Origin: Lotus japonicus | Taxonomy: Eukaryota > Streptophyta > Magnoliopsida > Fabales > Fabaceae | NCBI RefSeq assembly: GCF_012489685.1 | Contig: NC_080046.1 | Span: 24,197,038 to 24,261,037 of the forward strand | Direction of reading: 5' to 3' | DNA length: 64,000 nt | Shown here: one piece after another, positions 17,223 through 29,820 of the stretch | Layout of the letters: every line of letters starts with the position of its first letter | Position numbering within the stretch: the stretch's first letter is position 1 | Translations under genes and position numbers: made by a program | The notes under the pieces: generated by a model | Told to the model about the DNA's origin: nothing | Database searches by the model: none | Seen by the model: only the letters and a program-made list of their open reading frames with translations

Positions 17223-20200
17223 TGTAACACCCCGATTTCGGTGGCGTCACTTTAGTAACCAAAAGAAACTTAAAGCGGAAAAACATGGATTATTTTTTTT
17301 TTTCGTCGATAGTACCATCGAAGACTGGAAGAAAATAAAACTCTACAACAAAAGCTAACAGAACGAATGTACATAATATAAACACAGCCCCCGCTGTAAG
17401 TAGTAAACCATGTCACGAGTAAACCTCCAGTGACGGGAAGTAAGAAAAGGTAACGCCCGTAGGCAAAAGTACAAACCAAAAGAAAGGTCAAGTGTCCGCA
17501 ACACTATCCCTCAAAAATGAGAATAAGGCAGCCCAGATGGCCTAAAACAAGACCTCCTAGCCCAACCGACTCTCTGTAATTCCAGTAGAGGAACCACACA
17601 AAAAGCTATAGGTGGGAAACTACCCTGTTCCCAAAAGAAAACATAACGGTCAGAGCTAAGACTCTACTCCTACACTAATCCTATCTCGAGGAGCTCACAC
17701 CAGCACTAAAACCTACATGCTAGCATGATCGTCGTCCGAATCTGAATCCAGAACGACCTAGTCTATGTACACCATCCGTCCTCCTCTCGCAACCGCGACG
17801 CGCTCCGATTCCAGCATCTCAACCCTAGTTCCCCCCCGAAGGGTGAACCATCGTGAACCAGCCCGCCAAAGACATCTGACAAAGGGCGTAGTCCGCCAAA
17901 GCACACACAGAAGACGCGAGGGTCAACTCCAAAGAATTATGTAAATAATACCACCAATAGATATAGATAAGAGAATAGCAACTTAGGCTTATAGCTAGGG
18001 ATAACATCCTAGGGTTGTATATTTCACAATGAATATAAACGCAGTAATAACAGATAGCATGCATCAAATAGGATTAACAATTATCAATCACACTCAACAA
18101 CTAAGTCAGTATGCATGTTGCATGAAATGCAAATGACGGTTAACCCAGTTAACCAAATGCATTCCGGAAACGGATGGACATCAACGGATCAATCCTAGCA
18201 CCAGCAACGGTGGGACCATTTCCGCCCGCGTGCCTCTTACACCACACAAAGGTAGCCAGATCTGCTACTAAGAGTCGCCTAACAGCGCTCTTACGCGGAA
18301 ATCCGGGTCTTATGACCATTTTGGAATCCACCGAGGTCCGGTATCACGCCGTGTATTAACCTCCTATGTATGCATGAGTGCAATGTGATTAGCCAAACAA
18401 CGTCTCCGACCTCACTCGACACGTCGCCACGTGTTCTAGCTAAATTAAAGTCTCTAAAAGCTTACCCTAAGGTAAAAGTCGATTTCTGCGACAAAATACA
18501 ATAACCATAAAATGAGTGCAACCACTCACGATAACTCTTCGAGTCATCAATGCTCTCACGAAGTCTCACGCTTCAGTGGAGTTTCACACATTCACAAAGT
18601 CTCACGCTTCAGTGAAGTTTTATGCTTTCACGGGGTCTCACGCCCCAGTGAATTTACACACTTGCACGAAGTCTCACGCTTCAGTGAAGTTCCATGCTAT
18701 TCACGAGGTCTCACGCCTTAGTGAAGATCCATGATTTCCACAAGGTCTCACGCCTCAGTGGAGTATCCCGCATTTCACAAGGTCTCACGCCTCAGTGAAG
18801 CTTCATGCTGTTCACGAGGTCTCACGCCTCAGTGAAGATCCATGCTTTCCACAAGGTCTCACGCCTCAGTGGAGTATCACGCATTCACAAGGTCTCACGC
18901 CTCAGTGAAGCTTCTCGGCTCATCCCTTGGATGGCTAAACAAACTGCTCAAAGAGCGAAGGAGTATCAACATACTCAGAAACCTACAATTCTCCCATAAC
19001 TTGGATTCGACGACAATTCTCCTTTTCCAAAACTAATATTCAATCCTAAGCTTGCATCCGAGATTGTTATCATTATTTAAAGGTTTAGAGGTTGTTTAAT
19101 ATCTTATGAATTTTCCTTGTAAAAATAGTTTCCTTTTAGTCTTATCGTATTTCCTATAAGTTTTCAAAGATCCCATAATCCCAATGTAATCCCCAGAGAA
19201 TGTCTAGATCCACTTAAAACACTAACAAGGCCCGAACTCCGTTTGTCCCATCAAACTTTCACAAACTCTTATAAAAATTCGGCATGACTTGCCCGTTATC
19301 CTCACTCTTCAGTATCACAGATATAAGGGGAATAACATAGTTAAATCAGCGCAATCCAATAAGCATAAACAGCATATTCCAACACATCCTAGATTAACCA
19401 TTTAGAACAAAACATGTGAATCATTTAGCACACAATATCAAGGCATCATGAAATCAACAAGCTCGGCCGAGGCCTCAGAAATCATTTCAGACATTTAGAA
19501 ATTAAGTGCATAACACATAAATCAAGTCGAATTCGTCGACACCTAAAACATTATCTAGTAATTCAGAGAGTAGCCCTCACCTTAGCCAATTTCCAGGATT
19601 ATCTTCGAAAGTTCCTTCACAATCCGCTCCTAGTTCTTCAGGAAATTCCTCAAAAGAACCTTTAGAGTAAAAACCACAGAATTCCATCAAAATCTATCAG
19701 AAACTCAGCAATCAATGCTCACTAAGGTTACACGAAGTAGCATATACTCCGAGGTACGATAATCTAGCGCGAAAGGACAAGTTTTCGAAAAAGAATTTTC
19801 TTCCTCCTCCTAGGGTAGCTCTCGGCCACACATGGTAATTGTGTGTGTCGATTTTTCTTCGATCAAACTTGGTTCCTATGCTATCATTAGCCGTAACTAA
19901 GGGTATTCTAAACTCGGAAAAATTATCGGATCGAAAACTGTCGCAGGGGTATTTTGGTCAATATTTTAGCTCAGAAATTCAAAACTGAAATTTCGAAAAG
20001 CAAATTGGATAGGGACGTCACCAACGACGTTTATGACAACTAATCCTACTAGCACTAAGCTAAGGCGATAGTTTTCAGTCCAAAGGTTGAGACTTTGCTT
20101 AAAAATGGGTATTTTAAGCAGAAATTGATTCCGGCGGAGTTCCGGCGACATAACGGAAAAACTAATCCGACAGAAGTGCTCTTGGGCACGTAAGGAAGAT

Positions 20201-21507
20201 GTTTAGAATAAAAAATGAAGTATTCAGGATAGTTTTGCAAAAACCTCAAAACTAAGAGTACAGAAGGACATAGAGAAAAGCTATGGAAAAGACGATCATA
20301 GGTAAGGATTAGCGACTATACCTCGACACCTTGAAGTAGCAACTGTCGGATCAACGATCAAGCAAGAAATCAAGAAAATCTTCTTCTCCTCCTCTCCTCT
20401 TGGCCGCGGCTTGTGTGTGTGTGTTTGTGAGGTTTTGTCTCAAGCTTCAACATATATATATAGGGAATGAAATGGAAGATATTTAGCAAGGATCGGATAA
20501 GTATGAATAGATATTTATCAAGATTGGATAGGTATGAATAGATATTTATCAAGATTGGATAAGTATGAACAGATATTTTGAGAAGATATTTTGTAAACTG
20601 GTACAGATTTGTTTAGATATCGGAGGATTTTGCTCATAGAGTTAAGATAAAAATATGAGAGCGATTTTCGATTCTTCCTTCTGATTCCAACGTATTTTAG
20701 ACACGATATTCTCCCCGCTGAATCTTCTAATTCTTCAAAGAAATATCGGTATGATTTTTGGTTTTCGAGGCTTGTTTTTTTAATGCTATATATAGAGGTT
20801 GGCAAAATGCGGGAAAATGAAAGTTTCGTGATTCCGATATTTCCGGCTTCATTCTCCATGAATTCTAAGATAGGTTTTGGCGACATAATACCAAAACTCA
20901 ACAGAGGTTTCCTTGTATTTTAGGTGGCTAATGCAAAGTCGGTGTAAAAACTATTTTACCCGATAAGTTACTTTTTGCATCGAATGTCGGAATAGAAAAC
21001 TTCCTTCTGAAGAAAGATTGAAATCATCAAGAGAAATGGGTGTACGCGTGTAGAATCTTCATTTGAAGCTCTGAATAGAAAAATTCTTCATCGTCGGTTG
21101 ATTCTAGGGTTTTGAAATACCAGGGTTTCAGTTTCGACAAACTTCCGATGATTGGAATCGGACGTTCGTATATCCTAGAGTTTCGCCTCGAAACGATTGT
21201 GATATATGGAAAAAGAGAAGTTCTAACATTTCTCTGAAGATTTTTGGAATTAATTCCTACAGTGTTCCAAGGGTGGAACACAGTTTGATTTCCTAAGGTT
21301 CTTGTCCTAGGTTTTAAAACGAATATTAGTCGTGCTATAACTTAAATCGACTTCGATACAATCCTTTGACTTTTCCTGAACTTTCTCCTTCATAAATTTA
21401 TTCCATTCGATAAACTCTTGTTCAGGTTTTCCGTTCACGATACGTCAAACCTAATCGTAAATGGAAATCTCTTCCACTTATTCTAAGCTTAAAACTTGGG
21501 TCTTACA
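17223..21507 (-). mobile_element. solo LTR 1, chromovirus type A, 4285 bp
   Basis: Flanked by ACCAG at 17218-17222 and 21508-21512. Minus-strand ends TGTAAGACCC...GGGGTGTTACA. It has no internal region, PBS or polypurine tract, so it is what LTR-LTR recombination leaves behind. A TATA-like ctatatatatatg (minus) lies near 20450-20462. It contains the 36-37 bp minisatellite at 18564-18915 and a broken copy of the LTR frame near 17825-17875. Inserted in codons of the host element's gag. Confidence 0.9.
18564..18915 (-). repeat. minisatellite of ten 36-37 bp units in solo LTR 1
   Basis: The motif tctcacgcytcagtg starts at 18564, 18600, 18636, 18672, 18709, 18746, 18783, 18820, 18857 and 18893. 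The right-hand units are more alike and alternate between two subtypes, a sign of recent expansion. Units are contiguous, without spacers. Confidence 0.9.
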
Positions 21508-24500
21508 ACCAGGCTGTTGATGACGACTAACCAGGTGGCTATTACCTGGGATTCATTCAAAATGGATTTTCTGAAAACAAGTACTTTCCAGAGACTGCAA
21601 GAGATGATATGGAGAACCGTTTCCTCAGACTGAAACAAGGAAGCATGACTGTTGGAGAATATGCAGCCAAGCTGGAGAGTCTGTCGAAGTACTTTCGCTT
21701 CTTCCGAGTACAAGTTGATGAAGGGTATCTCTGCAACCGTTTCATGATTGGTTTGAGGGATGAAATTGAGGAGTCCGTCAGACCTTTGGGAGTCAGAGTA
21801 TTTCAACAGCTGGTTGAGAAGTCTCGCGAGGTTGAGATCATGAAGAATCGTCGGGGAAACCGACAGGAAAGTGGAGGGCCGATCAGGTCTGGTCAGAAAC
21901 AAGCTGGGAAGACTGAAAAGGGTAGGGCTGGTCAGAAGAAGCCTTATCAGAATGCAACTGGCAGGACATCATCTACCAAAGTCGGAGCAAAAACTCCGAG
22001 AGAAGATGTTACTTGTTTCAAGTGTAATGAGAAAGGGCACTATGCCAATGAATGTGGGAAAGAGATTACTTGCTGGAAGTGCCAGAAGACGGGGCACATC
22101 TCGACAAACTGTCCTGATGCGCCAAAAGCTGAACCTGTGTTGAATGCGGCAAGGGGGAAACGTCCAGTTGCTAAGGGACGTGTCTTTGCTGTTACTGGCA
22201 AGCAAGCTGAGGGTGCTGAAGATCTTATTCAGGGTACGTGTACTATTGCTGGTATCTCCTTGATGGTTTTGTTTGACTCGGGTGCTACGCACTCGTTTAT
22301 ATCTGATGAGTGTGCGAAGAAAATAGGGTTGCTAACCTCAGAGTTACTTTTCGATATGGTGGTGACAACCCCTGCTGCCGATCGCTTAGTTACTCACACG
22401 GCATGCTTGAAATGTCCGTTGGTTTACGAGGATCGGAAGTTCCTTGCAAACCTTATATGTTTAGGGCTTAAAGAGCTCGATGTGATTCTGGGGATGGACT
22501 GGTTGGCGCAATATCATGTTCTTTTGGATTGTGCTAACAAGGCCGTGGTATTTCCGGATTCAAGCGTTACAGATTATTTGAATTCGTACCATTTGAAGAA
22601 GGGTTCACCGGCATTCGTGAACTCTATCGTGGCGGAAGCAAGGAACGATGATGATGTACGGAACATCTCGATAGTGCAAGACTATGTGGATGTTTTTCCG
22701 GAGGATGTGCCTGGATTGCCACCAGTAAGGGAGACGGAGTTCTCCATTGACATCATGCCCGGCACGGGACCGATATCGATGGCGCCGTATCGGATGGCAC
22801 CAGCAGAGTTGACGGAGTTGGAAAAACAGTTGGATGATCTCTCTTCAAAGGGATTTATTCGACCGAGTGTGTCTCCTTGGGGAGCGCCAGTGTTGTTGGT
22901 AAAGAAGAAGGACAGGAGGTCCAGGTTGTGTGTAGATTACCGACAACTAAACAAGGTGACAGTGAAGAATTGTTATCCGATGCCTCGGATAGACGACTTG
23001 ATGGACCAACTTCGGGGAGTAGTTGTTTTCTCGAAGATTGATTTGAAATCAGGGTATCACCAGATTCGGGTGAAGGAGGCTGACATTCAGAAGACAGCAT
23101 TCAGAACTCGATATGGGCATTATGAATATCTCGTGATGCCATTTGGAGTTACTAATGCACCCGCAGTGTTTATGGACTACATGAACCATGTGTTCAGGCC
23201 ATTCTTGGACAAGTTCGTGGTGGTGTTCATAGACAATATTCTAATTTACTCGAAGAGTAAAGAGGAACACGAGGAGCATTTATGTCAAGTGCTAGAGGTG
23301 TTGCGGAAGAAGGAACTCTATGCTAATGGAGGAAAGTGTGAGTTCTGGATGGAGGAAGTGAAGTTCCTTGGTCATGTCATATCTAGCAAAGGTGTGGCAG
23401 TGGACCCCAGCAAAATTGAATCAGTTTTGGCATGGGAACAACTGAAGACAGCAAGTGATATCAGAAGTTTTGTTTGGCTTGCTGGCTACTATCGGCGTTT
23501 CGTGAAGGATTACGCCAAGTTGACTTCACCGTTGACTCAGTTGACAAAGAAGGATCAACCGTTTGCGTGGACGGAGAAGTGTGAGGCTAGCTTCCAAGAA
23601 ATGAAGAAGCGGTTGACCACCGCACCCATACTAGCTTTGCCAAAGGAGGGAGAACCATACGACGTGTATTGTGATGCGTCGCATGATGGTTTGGGTTGTG
23701 TGATGATGCAAGAGAAGAGGGTGATTGCTTATGCTTCGCGACAGTTGAAAGTCCATGAGAAGAATTACCCTACGCATGATTTGGAGTTGCCTGCTATAGT
23801 GTATGCTCTCAAGATCTGGAGACATTACTTGTATGGCAGTACGTTCACGATCTATAGTGATCACAAGAGTTTGAAGTACTTGTTTGATCAGAAGGATCTG
23901 AACATGAGGCAGAGACGGTGGATGGAGTTTCTGCAAGACTATGAGTTCTCATTACAGTATCATCCGGGGAAGACCAATGTTGTAGCTGATGCTCTGAGTC
24001 GAAAGGCTATACATGTATCCTCGTTGATGGTCAAGGAGTTAGAATTGTTGGAGGCTTTCCGTGATCTGAGTTTGAATGTTGAACTCGCACCGGGGAAGCT
24101 GAGCTTTGGAATGGTGACAGTGTCTAGTGGACTCTTGGATGAGATAAAGTCGAAACAAGAGACCGATGAAGGGTTGATTGAATGGCGCAAGCTTGTGGCA
24201 CAAGGAAAAGCGTCTAAGTTCGCTATTGGGAACGACAATATTCTGCGTTGTAAGGGACGAGTTTGTGTACCCAATGATGCAGTAATGAGGAAGCTGATCT
24301 TGGATGAAGGTCACAAAAGCAGGTTGAGTATTCATCCGGGGATGAATAAGGTGTATCAGGACTTGAAACTTCATTTCTAGTGGCCTGGGATGAAGAAACA
24401 AGTAGCTGAGTATGTGTCGACATGTTTGACGTGTCAGAAGGCGAAGGTGGAACATCAGAAACCAGCAGGGAAGCTACAGTCTTTGGATGTTCCGGAGTGG

Positions 24501-25584
24501 AAATGGGATAGCATTTCCATGGACTTCGTGACGGCGTTGCCGCTTACACGGAGGAAGTTCGATGCAATTTGGGTTGTAGTTGACCGATTGACGAATACTG
24601 CTCACTTCGTGCCAATCAATCTGAACTACAAGGTAGAGAGGTTGGCGGAGATCTACATTGCTGAGATTGTACGCTTGCACGGTGTGCCATCTAGCTTTGT
24701 GTCGGACAGAGACCCGAGGTTTACCTCGCGTTTCTGGGAAGCTTTGCAGCGGGCTTTGGGAACCAAGCTGAATTTGAGTTCCACTTTTCATCCACAGACG
24801 GATGGGCAAACCGAGAGGACTATCCAATCCTTGGAGGATTTGCTAAGATCTTGTGTACTGGATCACAAAGGCAGCTGGGATGGGATGTTGCCATTAATCG
24901 AGTTCACTTACAACAACAGCTTTCATGCAAGCATAGGGATGGCGCCTTATGAAGCGTTGTATGGTCGGAGGTGCCGTACACCCTTGTGCTGGCATCAAGA
25001 TGGGGAGAACTTGATTGTTGGACCTGAATTAGTTCAGCAGACCACAGAAGAGGTGAAGCGAATCCAAGAGAAGATGAGGGTTTCGTAGAGTCGTCAGAAA
25101 AGTTATGCTGACAATCGCAGGAAGGAGTTGGAGTTTCAAGCTGGAGATCATGTCTTCTTGCGGGTTACCCCGATGACAGGTGTCTGAAGGGCGATCAAGT
25201 CAAAGAAGCTTACTCCAAAGTTTATCGGACCGTACCAGATTACGGAGCGTGTTGGACCCGTGGCGTATTGGATTGCCTTACCGCCGTTTCTATCCAACAT
25301 ACATGATGTGCTGCATGTGTCGCAACTTCGGAAGTATATGGCTGATGATTCTCATGTGATTGAACCGGATGATATTCAGCTGAAGGATGATCTAACGATG
25401 GAGATGCCGCCCATCAAGATCGTCGACAAAAGCACCAAATGCTTGAGGAACAAGGAAGTATCCTTAGTGAAGGTTGTATGGAATCAAGCTACGGGCGATG
25501 CGACTTGGGAATTAGAGGATAAAATGCGGGAATCACATCCCGAGTTGTTTGTAGACCCTTAAGTTTCGAGGTCGAAACTATTTT

Positions 25585-25594
25585 AAGGGGGGGA
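25585..25594 (+). other. polypurine tract of the chromovirus
   Basis: aaggggggga, four bases before the right LTR (TGTAAGACCCGG at 25599). Expected plus-strand primer site. Confidence 0.8.
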
Positions 25595-26435
25595 GTATTG
25601 TAAGACCCGGTGATTTATTTATGTTTTGTATTATTGAAGAATAATATAAAGTACGATGTTTTATTCGGTAAGGAGAAATTACTGATCAATTGTTACTATA
25701 TCGGTTGTATAGTAATTTATTACGTAATTAATTATTACGTAAGGCGCGAGTAGTCGATATGCATGCATGCACATGCATGAAATTCGAGTAGTGCATAGAA
25801 TATGCATAAAAGGGAATTTTCGAGACTTATATCTATTATATTGGTGGAGGAGATTTATTTATTTATCTGTTAAATAAATATAAAGTGTTTTGGAATTTTA
25901 TTTAAATAAAATTTTAATTGGATTTGATGGTAATTGGGAAATAAGATTTAAAAATTGAATAAAAATGAGGTTTTTTTGAAAATTGACAGATTATAGCTGT
26001 CAACTTGTGTGAATTTTTAGAGGGTCTTAATGACCTTATTTTGGAAAACTTCCTTCATACGAGTTGTAGCCCTTTAAGTTAAGAGAATTCTCGAAGTGGA
26101 ATCAGGTCATTCCGACCTCTGTAGCTCGAGATATTTGTGTTTTAGCGACGGTGGTTCTGGCTGTACAGTACCAGCGAATTAATTGAGCTGTCTTCCTTTT
26201 AATTCCGATTTAGCATGTGTTTTTACATAAATGGGCCTAGGTTTTTAATTGATTTCAGACTGATTAATAGCTGATTAATGGGTCAAGGCTTGTTAGAGGG
26301 AATCTAGGGAAGTTGGTTACTTGCTTAGTGGAAAAGAAAGTAATTTGAATCAAAATTAATTAAAAATATATTTTTGCCCTTGGGCTTGGGCTAAAATTAA
26401 GGGTTTTATCGTATTTTTACCTCCACATCCTCCAC

Positions 26436-26443
26436 TATAAATA
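26436..26443 (+). promoter_or_regulatory. TATA box in the right chromovirus LTR
   Basis: ccactataaatagg lies about 840 bp into the LTR, followed within about 40 bp by a likely start region. The element's expected RNA polymerase II promoter. Confidence 0.6.
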
Positions 26444-27773
26444 GGAGTCTCAGGTGATGGGAAATCACAACTCAGAGCTCTCCAAATTTCCGTGAGTCTC
26501 TCTCTCCCTCTCCAGAGTTCTTCTTGACCTCTATAGGAAATAATTCCTATAGTAACTAAGCTCTGCTTCCTTCGGGAAGTAGTGAACTCAAGTACTCTTC
26601 TTCTTGTTTACAAGAAGAAGATGTAATATTGGTTGATTTTAGGGGATGGGGTTCGAATATTTGAGGGGGGAAATGATGCTCCTTTTTCCTTCAAATTCTA
26701 ACCCTAGTTTGTTTCGTTCGTGCAGGTTCGCGCACGGAAAGGTTAGATCGAACGTACTCGATCTCGCGTGGAAAGCATAGCAAAGGTGAGGGCACTTCCG
26801 TCTAGAGAAGTCTTACTGCTTTCCTGCATGTGAAAAGTTGTATGCGAGTGTGGTTGATAACATGCTTAGTATTAGTATTCAATATTATGCTAAGTGATGA
26901 TATGATGTATGATTTATTATTAAGTTAGTATGATAAATTCATAGTATGCTATAGAACTAGTTAGTTGATGTATGCTAGTTCAAGTATGCCTTATTTGCTA
27001 AATGAAATTATGCATGATGTTATTTAATTTCAATAGCATGAGATAAAATGCCTGTCTATTTACTTGAAGTAGTAACATGAGACTAGGATTTTATGATGTT
27101 TACTCGCATGCAAGTAGAGATTATGATTAGTGGAACATAGGTCTGGTTAGGACTATGGACCATGAGAACAGTGGTTCCGTTAGAGACAAAACGGATAACT
27201 TGCACGCGAGGGTGAATGCGGTTTGAACCGTGATGTTATGACTTGTGGGTGTCTGACCCATGGTGTGCTGTGGTCGTTCCAAGGAACGCCATGATGTTGT
27301 GAGCTTTGCTCGTGGTGTTGTTCGTCTGCTGGACGAATGGTGTTGGATCCCAGGTGAAAGGTGGTTGTGTGAAAAGTGAAGACGCATAGACTGACTGAAA
27401 CTTAGGCTATGTGATTAACCTTATCGATATAATTCCGTTGATTATATTTTTGGAATATCTAGTTGTTCATAACATGCTTAGACAGGAACTACTTGAAAGT
27501 CAGAAGTTGACCCTCGCTATTTGTTATTTGTTGTTTGGGCGCTTAACGCCAACAGATGGTGATTCTGGACGAGCTGGTGGATCAGGACTGGGAGATTTAT
27601 CTCCCTAGTTTTGATGATGACTCAGCCGGGGCACCGACTAACACCAGGTGAGGAACATATATGTCGGCGGCGCTATCATCTTCAAGCATGACCCGAGTGG
27701 ACAGATTGTGGTGACTCAGCCCCTCAAAGGAAGGATTCGGTTTCCTCATGCACCTTCCTGATTTGGACTTCCT

Positions 27774-28133
27774 GTGGAGGTTGCTAGCAGTACGGAGTCC
27801 GATCCAGAGGAGATTCCGATTTATGAACCAGGCGAGGGAAGCGAGCCTTCGGTGAACTCGGAGTATCGTAACCCTGCGGAGGGACTTCTGATACCAAAGG
27901 AGGAGCCTATGAGCCCAGTGGCACCACCCGAGTATAGACTCGATGAGGGACTCAAGGATCTTGCACCCGAGGTACCAGATGTGCCGCCAGGTTTCAAATG
28001 GACTATAGAGGAGTTAAAGCAGTGGAATCTGGACATGCAAGCGAAGATTCAACAGGGAGCAGAAACGCCAGATCCTTCAAATATGTGGGCTGGACACTAT
28101 GCAGACTGTAATCAGGACCATGGGTGGAAATGA
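27774..28133 (+). pseudogene. frame inside the right chromovirus LTR, same product as 15889-16248
   Basis: 119 codons whose translation is identical to the left-LTR copy although the DNA differs at a few positions (for example a synonymous cctcga/cctcaa-type change near the end). It also shares the lost start and upstream TGA, so the decay preceded the last transposition. Acidic, Pro-rich, no recognised domain. Whether it was ever translated is unknown. Confidence 0.35.
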
Positions 28134-28460
28134 GAGCGTTGATTTATCTTTAACGTTTAGTTTGCAAGTACTTTATTTTGAATTCTTGATGTAATCAAAT
28201 CTACGAGTATTACAATGTGGTTTGTTTACACACCTGGGTGTGGCCACGGATTTTATCTATTTATGAAGTTTAATTTTAGATATGTCGATTATCTTGGTTA
28301 AATGATTCCGCGCGTTTTTGAAACTAATGGTTATTGAAGAGTTTTACGTAAAAGGAACTTTTACCACTAAGTAAAGATTAATAAATTCATCGGCGAAAAA
28401 TTCTTTACGAAAATTATGTTATTTGGCTTTTCGTGACGTTCGAGAAATCGGGGCGTTACA

Positions 28461-28795
28461 CAAGTTATTTAAAATTCTCACCTCCTATTCAACAAGACCC
28501 CTTGGTTTTAAGCACATCATTATCTTTCGAGCCCAAAAGAATTATTAGCCAACGGTTTTAATAAAGTTATGGAAGAATTCTGTGTCTATTCCCACATCAG
28601 GGCTGCCAATTTATATACAATACATTGCTGATATTTCATATCAGAATCCCTAAACTACTGCCGTATAATATCTCCTCAAATTATGCCTAAAATAGCTTGA
28701 TTACAATTACTACAAATTACCATCAATACTGCTGACTATTTCTATAAATACAAGCAAGATTAATGAGACAGATTAATGATAATTTGACTTCCTAT
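28461..28795 (-). repeat. partial 3' LTR of a Ty1/copia element
   Basis: In minus orientation it follows a TTGAGGGGGGG polypurine tract and carries a TATA-like tatttatag. It is cut off at 28460 by the chromovirus. The LTR start after the PPT (TAATAGG or nearby) is not a clear TG, so the exact boundary is uncertain. Confidence 0.5.
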
Positions 28796-28804
28796 TACCC
28801 CCCC

Positions 28805-29806
28805 TCAAGTGGAGGCATGTGGATTCCAGATGCCCAACTTGCCAAGTAAGGTATGAAACTGTGCGCAGCCTAGAGCCTTTGTAAAAGTATCTGCAAGTTG
28901 TGCGTGGGTGGAAACATAAGACGGGTGCAGATTGTGTCGAACAACCTCATCGCGGATGAAGTGACAATCCACCTCAATATGCTTGGTACGCTCATGAAAT
29001 ACAGGGTTCTTTGCAATGTGCAACGCAGCTTGACTGTCACAATAGAGTTCTATGGGCAGGGAATGAGTGATCCCAAGGCTTGAAAGAACCCCCTTTATCC
29101 ACTTTAGTTCACATGTGGTACTAGCCAGTGAACGATATTCAGCTTCAGCAGACGATCGAGCAACTGTATGTTGCTTCTTGGTTTTCCAAGAAATAGGAGA
29201 CTGGCCCAAGAAAATAATCCATCCTGTAAGAGATCTACGAGTAAGAGGGCAAGTGGCCCAATCAGAGTCACACCAACCATGAAGTTGAAGATCGCAGTTA
29301 CTGTCCAAGAGAACCCCTTGTCCGGAATTTCCTTTAAGGTACCTAACCACGCGCAAAGCAGCATCCCAGTGTTCTGCTCGTGGTTGCTGCATGAACTGTG
29401 AAAGCACATGGACACAATATGATAATTCAGGTCGTGTGAAACAAAGATAAATGAGGCGACCCACCAACCTGCGATAGCGATCGGGATTAGTAAGGAGCGT
29501 GCCATTTGCAAGACTAAGATGATGGTTTTGCTCAAGTGGAGTACTTGCAGGTTTTGCACCAAGCAAACCAGCTTCACTAACAATATCCAATGCGTATTTT
29601 CTCTGACAAAGAAAAATACCTGCAAGAGATCTTGCAACTTCCACCCCTAAGAAGTATTTTAATTTTCCCAAATCTTTCATATGAAAGCATCTGCTCAAGT
29701 AGTCTTTGAAACGTTGTATGGAAGCATGATCATTCCCACATATAATCAGATCATCAACATACACTAACACCACAAGCTGAATGTCGTGAGCTTGTAATGT
29801 AAACAA
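28805..29806 (-). pseudogene. Ty1/copia pol fragment: RT C-terminal half and RNase H
   Basis: 333 codons on the minus strand. RT retains YVDDLIICGND; the connection has RFKDYLSRCFHMKDLGKLKYFLGVEV; RNase H has WCDSDWATCPLTRRSLTGW, the KKQHTVARSSAEAEYRSLA block and YCDSQAALHIAKNPVFHERTKHIEVDCHFIRD, and the frame ends at a TGA just before the polypurine tract. The 3' end is intact, but gag, protease, integrase and the first half of RT are absent: similarity stops at about 29820, where unrelated DNA begins. A 5'-truncated copia remnant that later received the chromovirus. Confidence 0.85.
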
Positions 29807-29820
29807 AGAGTAGTGAATAG

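Larger units (their letters stand above)
16849..25562 (+). pseudogene. chromovirus gag-pol polyprotein, interrupted and mutated
   Basis: Gag starts at MPPRQDPTNAQ and runs to 17222, where the solo LTR interrupts it; it resumes at 21513. Domains: gag with WIQELEKIFEAL and [20 protein letters not shown]; two CCHC knuckles ([14 protein letters not shown] and [14 protein letters not shown]); retropepsin with [13 protein letters not shown] with an altered FIDN active site; RNase H with [11 protein letters not shown] and SDHKSLKY; integrase with an HHCC-like region and the DFVTALP, SDRDPRF and QTERT core; and a chromodomain-like tail (EVSLVKVVW, ATWELEDKM). Defects: the LTR insertion, a frameshift near 21570, TAG at 24378-24380, TAG at 25086-25088 and TGA at 25185-25187. 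It cannot make a working polyprotein. Confidence 0.9.
15162..28460 (+). mobile_element. Tekay/Del-type chromovirus (Ty3/gypsy), damaged and carrying a solo LTR
   Basis: PBS at 16579, gag-pol from 16849 to 25562, polypurine tract at 25585-25594 (aaggggggga), right LTR 25599-28460. The Tekay/Del assignment comes from the SRQKSYAD...LEFQAGDHVFL integrase tail and a chromodomain-like C-terminus. The element is inserted in the 3' LTR of a minus-strand copia remnant (right flank CAAGT); no left TSD can be read because the left LTR is chimeric. A solo LTR at 17223-21507 interrupts gag. Confidence 0.85.
25599..28460 (+). repeat. right LTR of the chromovirus (type B), 2862 bp
   Basis: Ends TGTAAGACCC...CGGGGCGTTACA. 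A TATA box (tataaata, 26436-26443) precedes a gatgggaaatcacaactc leader resembling a transcription start region. A 'ggtgagggcacttccg' motif parallels the gtgagggctac motif in type-A LTRs. The part before 27054 has no counterpart in the left LTR. It also lacks the 'ggcttcggccga' middle section of type-A LTRs. Contains the frame at 27774-28133. Confidence 0.85.

Noticed and set aside
18564..18915. Evenly spaced 36-37 bp repeats resembling a CRISPR array
   Set aside because: Units are contiguous with no unique spacers, lie inside a plant LTR, and sister LTRs have unrelated minisatellites in the same place.
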